From NCBI GenBank assembly GCA_008694505.1, contig VZDJ01000623.1:2166442-2230441 (forward strand): a stretch of DNA of 64,000 nucleotides, read 5' to 3'. Made by a program: the position numbers and the translations under genes. The stretch comes from Cyanoderma ruficeps. Lineage: Eukaryota > Chordata > Aves > Passeriformes > Timaliidae. The notes beneath the pieces were generated by a model. That model was not told where the DNA came from. It ran no database searches and saw only the letters and a list, made by a program, of their open reading frames with translations. This document shows, piece by piece, positions 25,201-36,171 of this stretch (positions are counted from its first letter, which is position 1; every line of letters begins with the position of its first letter).

Positions 25201-26046
25201 CTCAAGCATCCCTTAAGCCATCTCAAATGTCTTTTATTGATTTCTTCCATTTCCTATAAGGTACCTTTCAGAGGAAGTGTGACAGACAGGCGTGAGTCGG
25301 ATGGGCGCAGCACTGGCATATAGTGCTCTGCTGTTAATCATTGTCACTATGATGGCTGGATCTTTTTACCTCAATTTTTATTTTTTCTTGGTTTCTTCAG
25401 AGTACTCCTTTGAGCTCAGAACATTTTATTCTTTCTATTTAACAAGGGAAAGCTAGAGCACAGGGAGATGAAAGGCCAGATTGTTCAAAAGCATTTAGGC
25501 ATCGAAAGATTCAGATGGGCATTGAATGTTATTTTCAGAAGAACTTCAACACCCTATTCCTAGAAATGAGTTATCCAAGGTCAGACTCTAGACTCCCTTG
25601 CAAAAATGATATCCAACTATTTTCCAAATCCAACAAAATGTTGAAAATACCCCATGCACAACGTTCTTGCCAAGTTTCTGGGTAGGGTTGAGGTTTTGTT
25701 GTTGTTTTGTAAATGAGTGAAATGTCAGCAGTAGCAATCTTTCCACTGTGTACCTTCTTTTATAACTCCTTTTCCCTGGACCTTTTCCTTTTTTTTTCTC
25801 TTTGTACTGCTAGTTCTGGCTTTTCTTATGCTGTCCTTAGAAGACACAAGCTGAGAGGTTTAGAGCTGTCAGTGGGGTTTCAAAAAACTTCATGTCAGAT
25901 ACAACACGACCTGATAAACTGCAACTTTAAAAAAATGCATTGTGTTATCATGAATTCCTAAATGTATTGGTATATTGCTAAAAACAAGGTATGACACAAC
26001 ATTTTTATTGGTAATATCTGCCATGCTGGGATGTTCAATGAATCTT

Positions 26047-26388
26047 CATAGAAACATTAAATGATTTGGGTTGGAAGGGGCCTTAAAGATCATCTTGTTC
26101 CAACCACCCTGTCGTGGGCAGAGACACCTTCCACTAGACCAGGTTGCTCAAAACTCCATCCAGCCTGGCCTTGAACACTTCTAGGGATCCACAGCTTCTC
26201 TGGGCAACCTATTCCTCTGTCTCACTGCCCACACAATAAAGAATTTCTTACTTACACCCTACCGAAACCTGCCCTCTTTCAGTTTGAAGCAATTCTCCCT
26301 TGTCCTATCACTACACACCCTTGTCAAAGTCCCTCTCCAGCCATATCCCAGTCCTCTTTAGGTACTAGAGGGTGCTATAAGGTCTCTG
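26047..26388 (-). mobile_element. CR1 LINE 3' end fragment, antisense, ~340 bases
   Basis: It reads through the CR1 landmarks in reverse order: gatttgggttggaaggggcc, ccttccactagaccaggttg, ccatccagcctggccttgaa, cttctctgggcaacct, and ctctttcagtttgaagcaat. The distal terminal repeat is reduced to cataga. It ends near gtgctataaggtctc. Confidence 0.92.
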
Positions 26389-26623
26389 GTTCTGTTTCTT
26401 TAAAAAAAGAAAAAAGTATTATTTTTTGTGTTCTTGCTATGAAAAAAACTCATCTGGTTTGTGAAATTTGCTAGTGAATGAGAGCTGGTTCCCAACTGAT
26501 GGGTACAACAATAAAACAGTAATTTAACTGATGTTGTCTGCTAGAGTTAAATAAGCTTTCTGGGGAAGTTAAGCTGTGTTAGGATGGATGTTGTCAGAAG
26601 CCAGTTAAATTCCTTCATTACCA

Positions 26624-27176
26624 TTTCACAGAATCACAAGCTGGCTGAGGTCAGAACCTCTGGGATTCATCTTATTCAACCCCAGCTCAAAGCAGGGTCA
26701 TCTAGAGCAGGTTTCTCAGAGCTGTGTCCAGGCAGGATTTTAATATCTCCAGGGATGGAGAGAGCCCACAACTTCTTTTGGGCACACCATGCCAGTGTTT
26801 GATCACCCTTAGAACAAAAGTGTCATTCCTTATTTTTAAATGGAATTTCCTGTATTTTAATTTGTGGCAATGGCCTCTTGTCCTGTCACTGGACCACTTA
26901 GAAGGCTCTTTGCTCTTTGCTTCCTCCAGTGTTTTCTTCTCCAGGCTGAGCAGTCCCAGCTCTCTCAGTTGCTCTTCATATGAGAAATGCTCCAGACCCT
27001 TCCTCATCTTCATGGTCCTTCACTGGGCAGCCTCCAGTATGTCCACATCTCTTCACTAGGGAAAAAGAAGATCCAGAACCGCATATATGTCTCAGCAGGG
27101 CTGAGCAGAGGGCAAGGATCACCTCCACTGACCTGCTCTGCCTTCTGAAGCCCAGAATGCCTTTGGTATTTAACCA
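26624..27176 (-). mobile_element. CR1 LINE 3' fragment, antisense, ~550 bases (longest in window)
   Basis: It starts with tttcacagaatcacaagctg gctgag and continues through the CR1 3' region: caaagcagggtcatctagag, ttttaatatctccagggatg, ttgtcctgtcactggaccac, ttcttctccaggctgagcag, ggtccttcactgggcagcct and atcacctccactgacctgct. It ends near gcctttggtatttaa. It belongs to a different CR1 subfamily from its neighbour at 26047, so the two are separate insertions only ~235 bases apart. No intact reverse-transcriptase frame remains. Confidence 0.92.
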
Positions 27177-27896
27177 GTGAAGATAATTTCCAGTACAGAA
27201 CATAGGTTTTTCGTAGGGGAAGTTTATAAATTGCAAATAACTCTCGAAGATTTGATTCTTTTGAAGGGATAATTTTATGGTGAAGCTCTCCTATTCTGAG
27301 TATTTCTCCCTACAGAGTTGCCTCCTAGTTGAACTAGGACTGGAATGGCTTCTCAGGAGTCACAGGGCAATTAGAGGTTTCATCAGAGCAGTGATCTGGA
27401 AGTCTTATCAGGAAAAGCCAGTTTTCAGTGCCTCAAGCATTCAAGTGAAAAAAAAAATAGAAGGAAATCCAGGACTATAAAATGTGTGCTGGGAAGTTTG
27501 ATTTGCTACTAGCGAGTGCTAGGGTTGGAGACAATGAGACTTTTGAAATGACATCAGGGAAAGATGTGTTTCTGCCTATGTTAATTTATGTAAACATGAT
27601 CTTTGTAGAGTCTTTTTAAGCTGAAATACAGTGTCACAGCAGTTTTCTGCTGTAAGAATGAATTAATAAGGGAGGACATCTTAATTTTGCATTTCCATTT
27701 TTTTTCGCATCTGTTCTCTGAACCCTCTTTCTCTACTGCATCCAAAGATGTATTTAGCAGATGGTCAGACTTAGGGGTTAACTTGCACAGAGGACATGTT
27801 AGTTCATTTTAAAGCCAGTAAACTCAAGTCAGTAATTGTTACCTGGCCAAAGAAAAGGGAAACAATAACCATCTGCCACAAAGAAAAGAATAAGAA

Positions 27897-28010
27897 TTTA
27901 TTTGAGGGAAGAAGAAAGTGAATTAAAGATTAAGGAGCATTAGTGCAAGAATAAGAAGGAAAAGAAGAAAGAAAAGGTAGAGGGGAAATTGCAAGGGGGT
28001 AGTATAAGAA
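27897..28010 (+). repeat. Purine-rich low-complexity segment
   Basis: About 114 bases consisting mostly of A and G, such as gggaagaagaaagtg and aaggaaaagaagaaagaaaa gg, with short interruptions. It could act as a clustered SR-protein (GAA-type) binding stretch in the RNA but lies far from any exon. Confidence 0.6.
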
Positions 28011-29151
28011 ATACGTAATTATTTGTATTTTCATTTTTTGTTGTTTCATTTTGACGTCTCCCCAATTTCAAGACTTTGTATCTTTCTTGATACAATATAT
28101 ATACATTGTAACAGGTCTTGTTTAAAACTATTTCAAGTTTAAAAAAAGATCTTGTATTTTCTGTATATTTTTTCCTGTACTTTACAAGTGGGACGTGCAG
28201 TAACTTCCCATGGGACAGCCCCTCACAAACCTAGGGGCTGAAATTCCATTTTCCCACCTTCTTCCTTTGCTGTCCTACTTAGTGAAAATTTCTTGTCCAA
28301 AAGCTCTGACAGGCAGTTTTTATTGTAACCCATATGGACTCTGATGTATAAGATCCCAATTACTCTCCATCCCTGAGTTCTAGAACATGAACTCGACAGG
28401 AGGCACTGAGCTGCTACTTTGATTTTCTCACTGATGTTGGTTGGCTGACAGCCATCCATCTCCATGGCTTTCCCTAGGGATTTACACTGGCTGGGTGCTT
28501 GGACAGGCTGGCAAAGGAGGAACATTCCAGGCCAGGGCACCTGCAGATCAGGCTGTTGTTGCAGTGCTGATGTGCAGGCCCAGTGCCACTGACTGCTCAG
28601 CTCTGTCTTCACAGCACTTCTTGAGTTTATGTTGCAATGTCTCTCATCCACTACTGAGCCCAGACCAATAAAGCTCAGCTTCCATGCCAGCACACAGGGA
28701 TGGTTTCTTTAGGGACAGATTAGTTTGTAATGACAAAATTGCCTTGATGCCATAAACCTGATTTGTGTGTATTCATTTACCCTGCCACCATGTATAGAAT
28801 CTAAATCTGCATCTGCTTTTTTTTTTTACTCCTTTATCACCGTCTAGTGCAGATATCATATGAATGTTGCCAAGCTGCAGGTGTGGAAGTTAGCCCCTTC
28901 CTTCAGAAGTAAAACAGAGAGTTCCAGCATGCTGGCCACTTGCTTCCCAGTCATTACACTGGCAGCAGAAGAGTTCAGGAATTTGCAAAAGCTGTCATTG
29001 TCCTATATGAAAAATTGTACATTGAAATTCTTCAGCTACTTGTACAGCTATTAGCCATTCAAAACTGTTTAATATAAGTGGCTTATTTCAGAGAGCAAGA
29101 AAAGTAGATTCAGGCAATTTTGCCCTTGATATCTTTTCTATCTGTGTCGCA

Positions 29152-29152
29152 N
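29152..29152. other. Single ambiguous base
   Basis: An isolated N in tgtgtcgcaNaagggtac, in unique intronic sequence. It may be a heterozygous site or a polishing failure. Confidence 0.98.
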
Positions 29153-29159
29153 AAGGGTA

Positions 29160-29740
29160 CGGGAGTGACAGAGTGCGACTCCTCCAAAAGAGCTCCCCCG
29201 TGCAGCTGAAGGCTGACAGCAAACCAGGACTTGTGGCCAATTAACAGAAAGGCCGTCATACCTTGCAAGGCATGGAGAGAAAAAATTGAGCTCCATGGGA
29301 TCATTTTTCACTGGCCATTTATGGGGCTGTTACCGGCCCGGAGCATTTGTGCTTTAATGCGATGTGGGCCACTCTGGGGCTGGGCACTGGCACCCTGAAT
29401 GCTGTAAACCAGGAGGAAAAATAGAGCACAGGGTGGAATTTGGCACGTCCCAGCTGTGAATCCTTCTCACATGTGAGCCCTTGCCTACATTCAGCTAATG
29501 TATTAATATTAGAAGTGGCATGGCTATAATATGTGCTGTCATTAGAGCGGCAGTGCGGTTTCCTGGCTGGTGACAGGACTGGTAATACGGTTTCCATCAG
29601 GGTGCCAATTATATCAAACTATTAGCAAACCTGAGCTAATTGGGAGGCGGCATCATTAAAGGTTGGTTTCTGCTGTATTCGGCAATTCTATCAGGGATAG
29701 CTTCAATCCTTTCCATCTTACTCTCCCATGATTCCACAGA
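29160..29740. promoter_or_regulatory. Candidate conserved non-coding element
   Basis: This block of balanced composition lacks repeats and contains many developmental-factor-like cores: ccaattaa, gcatttgtgctttaatgcga, attcagctaatgtattaata, tcattagagcgg, gagctaattggg and catcattaaagg. CELF2 introns in vertebrates are known to be rich in conserved elements. The call is by texture only; no alignment was possible. Confidence 0.35.
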
Positions 29741-30997
29741 CAATCGAGCATGAGGATGGTGCAGGTAGGAATCAAAACACATCCCTGCCTTAGCCACCTT
29801 CTTCTTCTTCTGATGAGCAGAGTTTCAAAAAAAGTTGGATTTTTATTTCTGGGTGTCTTTGTCAGGAATGGCTGTATTTGCTATTCAGACAGTTCATGGT
29901 TTTCTCTTGTTTTGTATGGAACCACCCAGTCAAAATCTCTAAGACTTGAAACACCTGATACTAGATCAGTGTCTTCAGTGCGGGTTGGGTAATTGCACTA
30001 ACATCTGTAGAAATGCCAGGCAAGCCCCCCATTCCACTGCATAAAACGTAAACAAAGTGAAAAGTCTCACTGCCCAACCACACACCTGAACTCCTTTTAT
30101 GTAGCAGTAGGTCTTCTCAGTGGCTTTAGTGGAAAAGAGATTTTAATGTCTGCATTGGCTTTTGGAAAATGACATTACAGGTCATGGTGTGTCTGGTTGC
30201 AAATCGTGCTGTTCAGGCAGCTTTTTGTGATGTACAGAGCACGTATTCCAGAGTTCAGGTGGAAGGCTGAAATGCAAGAGTTGTTAAAGGCTGTCCTGTA
30301 TTATTGTAGTGTTTAAGTTTTGCTGGTAGATGAGTGAATGTGGAAATCAGGAGAGAAGCATTTGGAGTGGGGAAAAAAAAACAAGAAAAAGAAATCCTCC
30401 TTAACTTAAACTAGCTTGAACTGTGCTAGATTGACAAGAAGTTACTGTCCCCATTGAGATTCCAGACTTGTATTAAGCCAGCACCTGTTCTGCTTGCAAA
30501 TGCACACACAAAAGTGAGCTTCATTCACAGAAAGAAAGAAACATAGCAGGACTTCACTCATTTAGCCTTCCAGGGCCTTCAGTCCCTTGATCTGTCAGCC
30601 CCTTAGAATTCAAACGCAGCCTTTAAAGGAATTTTCAATTCACAACATGATGACTTTGTTGATGTCCTGAATGTGAATGTATTTTGAATTGAATTTGTCT
30701 GCCAGGATTCCATTACTTGCTAAAAGAATACAGAGTTCAATCATCAGATAATCATTATAGCTGTTTTGAAGTGTTTATTTTATTAGTCTAGAAGGTAAAG
30801 CAAATTTCATACTTTTAAGTTGTTGCAGGCTTTGCAGGCGCCCTGATAAGCTCTTGTATTTCTATACCCCATGGTCAGGGTTCAGGTACTGGCAGCAGGT
30901 GATAATATGCACAACACAGGAGAGATCGAAACTGACAAATTTTGACAGTTGAAAACTAAAGAAACTAATATATCAGACCGATAAATACGGGTTGGGC

Positions 30998-31033
30998 TTT
31001 TTTTTTTTTTTTTTTNTTTTTTTTTTTTTTTTT
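30998..31033 (+). repeat. Poly-T run with one unknown base
   Basis: Thirty-five Ts with N at 31016. The true length is uncertain, as is normal for homopolymers of this size. No retroposon body is recognisable beside it. Confidence 0.9.
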
Positions 31034-32029
31034 CCTCCTGTATCTTTTCTCTTTAAATTCCCAAAAGTTAAATTTTCAGGCTTGGGAGGTTGCAGAATAT
31101 TTTTCTGCAAGCAAATCAAAACCTCAGAGCATCTTGTGGAATGTGTTTTAATTCCTGTCCACATCCAAGGGTTATTTTCTCATATAGATGCACATGTGTA
31201 ATTCCTGGTAACTTTAACACAGGAATTGTCTATTCAGTTTAGGGAGCTTTAAAAGACTTTTTCTTACCCGAAGCAAGATGGAGGTTGCTGTATTCATTCA
31301 GGCATGAAATCCTGGCTGAGAGATTAAGCCTCTTACACAGATCTCAGTGCCATTAAATGCCAACGAGGACTGTGTAAGCCACATCTTCAAGTGGAGGAGA
31401 GCTTCCTTTTGTCAGTTGTTCAAAATTAAGAATGTAAACAGCTCTCACAGCGTAATTAGTCTGTGTTTGAACTGGGAGAAAGTGACGAAAATAATGGCAT
31501 GGCAGAGCTCCTGGAGATGTCATAGAGCTGGATCTTGCAGCCTAATGAAACCATGACTGCTCTGCTGGGAGGCAGATTTGGGTCATAGAGCGGAAGTCAC
31601 ACGGGAGGAGAAGCCCCATTGCATGGGGTCACTGTCAGCTCTTTGAAAAAACTGCTTACAGGAGGAATGGCATTTCTTAAAGTTTCATGGTGAAAACCGC
31701 AATTTGTTGTAATTCCACCAAGTCCTCCAAAAACCCAAGTTCACTGTCAGCAGAAAACCATGGCTACTGTGGTATGAAAGTCCTCACCACCTGATCTTTT
31801 TCCCATTCCTTACTTCTAAATGATGGCTTCAGTGAGCCCATGGCTTGATTCCCATTTAATCCATTGCTGCCATCTTTGACAGTGACTCACGTAAAGCTGT
31901 TTCTAGCCATACACGAGGCTGTTTATCCCTGTCACTGTCTTGCTAAACAGGTTTGTGTGGAAATTAAATAAATAAAATCTCTACCACTGGTGCTAATTGG
32001 TGCCTTTGGCAGCCTGAGCAAGGGCTTGT

Positions 32030-32063
32030 GAATTGAATGTGTCATGGAGAATTGAATGTGTCA
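32030..32063 (+). repeat. 15-base direct repeat at 19-base period
   Basis: gaattgaatgtgtca occurs at 32030-32044 and again at 32049-32063, separated by tgga. It is a small local duplication. Confidence 0.92.
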
Positions 32064-32107
32064 ACTCTCTCCCAATGGCTGGGACCTTGAGGTCTTTCTC
32101 TGGCACT

Positions 32108-32174
32108 AAATTTCCTTTGAAAAAAGGAAAAAAAAGGGGAAAGGGGGGAGGGGGAGAAGAGAGAGAGAGAGAGT
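32108..32174 (+). repeat. Homopurine tract with G-runs and (GA)n
   Basis: After a short start this is nearly pure purine: A-runs, G4, G6 and G5 runs, then GA repeats ending in agagagtgtg. It could form triplex DNA or G-rich structures, but only three clean G-runs exist for a quadruplex. Confidence 0.8.
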
Positions 32175-33180
32175 GTGAAAACAAGCTGAGGTAAGAGATC
32201 TTTTCCCTTTTTTTAATGAGGTATTGAAGTTGAGCATTGTAGTGTCCACACTGCAGCGTTTGCTCGTCAGACGCCTTGAGAAGTAGGGATGTTTTCTGCT
32301 GCTGTTTCTCAGGCATCCCATTTGTTGCCATTAAACGCTGAGCAGCATGGAGTGGCAGGTTTTATCCAGTCTGTTCAAGCATCTGGCAGGATAGCCATGA
32401 AGTTGTTGCCGATGTCCTTAAGGGACTGTAGGGATCTGCATGATTCATTCAGCATTTTTTTCAAGGTACAAAGAAGAAATGCCTTACGCTGTAGTAAATA
32501 CTGTTCCAAGTAGAGCACAACCAGCTTAGCAGAGCGTGGGAGATTTGCTGCTCTGGAGGCACTGACTGGCAGCATGAGCTCCTGTGCCTGTGGGCAAGAA
32601 TACGCTAAACCATGTGCAGTTAAACTGGGCTGTATTTCAGGCTGTTGGGGACTGGCAGAACCATGTCCACAAACCAATTCACCTTTTAAGTTGTCCTGAC
32701 TAGGAGGGGAGAAGGTTATCACTGCCAGGCTCTGAGTTATTTGGATGTCAGAAAAGTCTAGTTGTGGTTCAAGCTGCTGTCGAGTTTGTTGGTGATGAAA
32801 CAAAGATTATATGTGCATGGGGCTGAAGGGGAGGGTTCTATTTTTTAATTTTCTTTCAGTAGGAAACATACCTTTTCTTTTCCAGCTGGGCCACTTGTTT
32901 GTCTTGGGCAATGTCACATTTTCTTTAGTAAAATGGAGGAAGGAACGTCATTGTCTCTTTCCCTTTCAGTAGGGGACAGCTACCAGTCCTAAAGCACAGA
33001 TTAGCCCTGTCCTATTACTCAGGCATCTTCCCCTCCAGTATTCCTGCAGAAAAACACCCTGAATTAGATATTTTTTCTATGTACTGACCCCCAAAGGATT
33101 TTACACTGGAGGCATCTTCAATGAAGTTTGTGTAACATGGCTGCAGCACCTCTCGAAAATTCATAGGCTGAGCTACAGTA

Positions 33181-33208
33181 TTTCCTGGGGGAAATGTTTC
33201 CTGGGGGG
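33181..33208 (+). repeat. Direct repeat tttcctggggg at 16-base period
   Basis: tttcctggggg at 33181-33191 is repeated at 33197-33207 with one extra G after it. Confidence 0.85.
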
Positions 33209-35756
33209 ATACTGCCTTTTCTGTTTCTCTCTGTTGTTTTATTTTCTTTTTTGAGTCCAGCCCTGACCTCTGTAGCAGACACCCTCAAATTCAGGTGTCC
33301 ATGAGTGAGTGTCCATACCACCCTCAAACCACAGCAAACCAGCTCTTGTTGTGGGGTTTGTTTTATTTGAGAAGATATGAGCCAAATACATCCTGAGAAA
33401 AATTTATCCATATGCATTTTCAGATATGTCAGTCTGTGAGCTTAGAAGTCTCTGTTTTTGTCAAGGTCCAATGACCTGCCTGAAACATCAGCACCGTTTC
33501 CCATTAAGCTACTGTTTCTTCCGGCCCTCACTCACAGAAACATTTTTCTCTCCTGAGCTATTACTTCCCAAAAACGACCAGTTAAAGGGTATTTCACAGC
33601 ATATTCATCTTTCAAGTGCAGTTCTTTAAAGTAGTGCCAAGAATGATAAACCAATAGATTTCAAATTTCTCTTTATCGGAATGAACCCACAGAGCTGAAA
33701 TCTAAAATGAAAGTCTTTGGGCCCATGGAAAAGGACATGGCAATTGCAAAGTTGTGATTAGAGCTTGATATTTCCCCTCTGAATCCTCTCTTCTGGTTAA
33801 AAAGTCCTATATTAAAAAACTAATAAACCAAATGAAGAAACAGTAGAAGATAGACTTGGAGCTGGCTGACAGGATAGCTAAATATTACAATATTGTCCCA
33901 AAATCACACTATTAAATGTCACAAACTTGGAATTTTTTTTCTCCTTTTCATCTGGGCTAAAAGAATTCAGATTTTCAGAATTTTCCAGTGAAACAGAAGG
34001 TTTAGAAACACTTACAGGAAACACAAACCTTAACAGGCTGTGCCTGTCTCTAGCACGCACCCCTGCAAACAACGTTCCGCTTACTGAAATAATTACTAAA
34101 CCAGCTCCATCATAAAGTGTGAAATTTTAAAGAACCTGTTGGCAGTATGAAGAATGTTCTTCTCGGCTGTGTTAAGTCTGCATTACCTGCCTGCCCATGT
34201 TTTGCTGTGCCTGCAAGTGATTCTGTGTATTAGGGATAAACTTGCTGTGTTCCAGCTGGGAATACAGGGTCACCTTTGCTTGTTACTGAGGAAATGGTTG
34301 TCACTGGCCTGGCTGCAGAGCCAGAGGGAGCATTCCCAATGCCATGCTCAGCTTAAGCCAAGCAAGGGGCAGTGGAGGGGCTGTTCTGGATTCAGCCCTT
34401 CCTTCTGAAGTGGGCAACCTCCTCATGGTTACCTCCAGTGTGTGCTGCTGTGCACACCTTCTCCTGGTGTCCTTTGCCATTACAGAGATGCTGCAGGGTT
34501 GAACACAAGCAGGGATGTCAGGTGGGCTGAGGTGTTTCACCTTGGCCAACATTAGGGATCTGATACAAGCATCATCATTGCTCACTGCCTGAAGCACTGA
34601 TTATTTTATCTGTGTCACGCTCCAAGGGAGCACCAAGGCTCATGAGCCAGGGTTTCTTTTATTTACTGATTGGTTTTGACATTTCTCTGGAGTTGTAGCA
34701 AATCTCTGACTGTGATTAAGAGAACAGGATTGTTTTCTGATTCATCAGGAAGACCTGCATCATCCTGTTTCACGTGGAGTAGTTTTTTTGCTTCAGGAAC
34801 CATTTATTCCCCCCAACCAGCATTGCCCCGGATGTTTTCCCTCTCCCCACAGCAGCTGGGTCACCGAACACCCCATCTGTAGCAAACATGTCGTCTGTCA
34901 AGGAGCAGACTTCATTGCTGTGGGGCATTACACGCAAACCCTGGTCCTTGCTTTTTGTCCCCTGCCTGTGACATTATAGCTCTTGGCTGAGGCTCTGCCG
35001 GTGAGCCCTGACCTCACCCTGGGGCTGGTGTTGAGCTGCCTGGGTTGTGTGCTGCACCAAAAACTGCTTTGCATGTTTGCAGTGGACAAAGTGACAGCAA
35101 CCCGTGTTTGGTCCCAACACCACCTGGCTGGACCATGCTGTCAAAAGGGAAACCACAGGATTAAGACAACTAAAACCACCTGCTTTACTGAAAATTCAGC
35201 AGATGTAGGGAGAGCTGAGCCTCCCTTATTGCTGTCAGCCATCAGCAGCTTCCACTATCCCAGCAGTGGCAAATTCACCTGTAGCTTATTTTTCATTCTT
35301 GAAACTGAGATGAATGTTCTACCTCCAGTCTTGCCTGGTTTCAAAGAAATGGGGGAACCAACCTTAGCTCTTTTGTATAAGGCCCTTTAAATAAGGTCCT
35401 GCTTTAGCCTAATTTTCTGCTTGGGATGTAACAATGAATTCCTGCTGCTTGAGCCTGCCATGTTGCTTATATTCAAAGTATAATGGGGAGCCTTCAGAAA
35501 AATATAACCTTATTTACAATGTACAAAGCCAATTTGATTTTGGTTAACAATTTCTAAGTGATTACAGTTCACTAACAATGCAGGTGTGCTATAGATGCAA
35601 TGCACAGGGGGGGACTTCTTATTTTAAACCATACAAGCTTTCTTTTATTCATGCCATTCAGGCGCCTCAGGATAATTCACATTTCCAGCTTTCGTAATGT
35701 GTTGTTCAACCACTGTTTTTTTCTCCCTCCCTATTGTACTCTCACAAATCATACTC

Positions 35757-35791
35757 ACTAATTTCTGAAAGCTTTTCATTTCTCTCTATAG
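35757..35791 (+). promoter_or_regulatory. CELF2: Branch point and 3' splice site of the 83-base exon
   Basis: ACTAAT at 35757-35762 is a good branch-point match about 30 bases before AG 35790-35791, followed by tttctgaaagcttttcattt and ctctctatag. The same hexamer fits the STAR-family (QKI) consensus ACUAAY, so it could also be bound by QKI; that is inference. Confidence 0.75.
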
Positions 35792-35874
35792 GTTGTTGTT
35801 TCGTAACATTTTATACAAGAAAAGCTGCTCTTGAGGCACAGAATGCACTGCACAATATTAAAACTTTACCTGGG
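35792..35874 (+). CDS. CELF2: CELF2 internal exon (83 bases): RNP1 and helix 2 of RRM1
   Basis: The exon starts with GT, completing the glycine codon opened at 5266, and then encodes 27 full codons ([10 protein letters not shown], then [17 protein letters not shown]), ending on a codon boundary. RNP1 (KGCCFVTF) is split by the intron: K and the first base of G lie in the upstream exon, the rest here. The aromatic residues of FVTF are the usual RNA-stacking positions of an [11 protein letters not shown] is the CELF2 form; CELF1 has HNMKVLPG. The 83-base length matches what I recall for the equivalent CELF exon. It is flanked by a pyrimidine tract with AG at 35790-35791 and a strong donor, GGG/gtgagt, at 35875. 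An 83-base exon is not a multiple of three, so skipping it would shift the frame and destroy RRM1. Confidence 0.97.
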
Positions 35875-35880
35875 GTGAGT
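35875..35880 (+). promoter_or_regulatory. CELF2: Strong 5' splice site (GGG/gtgagt) of the 83-base exon
   Basis: It matches the consensus at +1 to +6. Its placement is fixed by the codon-boundary end of the exon (LPG) and by the next exon starting with a full ATG codon. Confidence 0.9.
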
Positions 35881-36154
35881 ACATTTACTTTTTCATCCTA
35901 ATTATTTTATTGCCAGAAAAATAGCCCTTTTGTTCTCGATGCTGCTTGGTGTCCCAAATGACCTTGATCTCTGCAAGGGGGGTGGCTAAGCTGATGATCT
36001 GTCCTGTGTTGGTGCCAGTCCTGTAGCAATGGCATCATGTCCAAAGGCAGTTGCTGTTCTCTAGAAAGTCCCTTGGCTGGAAATTGTACTGATTCCTGCT
36101 GACTAGAGACAGTGGCCAAAGTGCAATGTGGATATTTTTTTAAATTTTATTGAA

Positions 36155-36171
36155 GGGGGAGGGAGGGAGGG
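36155..36171 (+). promoter_or_regulatory. Putative G-quadruplex motif on the sense strand
   Basis: GGGGG-A-GGG-A-GGG-A-GGG gives four G-runs separated by single adenines, which is the pattern that forms the most stable quadruplexes. It starts 281 bases after the end of the 83-base exon and on the transcribed-RNA strand, so it could fold in the nascent pre-mRNA. Function is not shown by the sequence. Confidence 0.75.

Larger units (their letters stand above)
5267..35791 (+). other. CELF2: CELF2 intron, 30,525 bases
   Basis: This intron separates the two halves of RNP1. It contains CR1 fragments at about 6605-6753, 7758-7862, 26047-26388 and 26624-27176. The 18 kb between 7863 and 26046 has no CR1 that I can recognise; it is unique AT-rich sequence with small tandem repeats (9608-9628, 12296-12351, 16508-16528, 16813-16843) and an ambiguous old-repeat candidate at 10780-11440. 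From 27177 to 35791 there are purine tracts (27897-28010, 32108-32174), a poly-T run with one N (30998-31033), a single N at 29152, and a unique block at 29160-29740 that resembles a conserved element. Open frames up to 172 codons occur on both strands without recognisable domains, and I treat them as chance. Confidence 0.93.

Noticed and set aside
28223..28693. 156-codon open frame on the - strand
   Set aside because: No domain, no splice or promoter context, and a Cys/Gln/Ser-rich composition typical of chance frames in intronic sequence.
32375..32803. 142-codon open frame on the - strand
   Set aside because: No domain or homologue recognised; consistent with chance.
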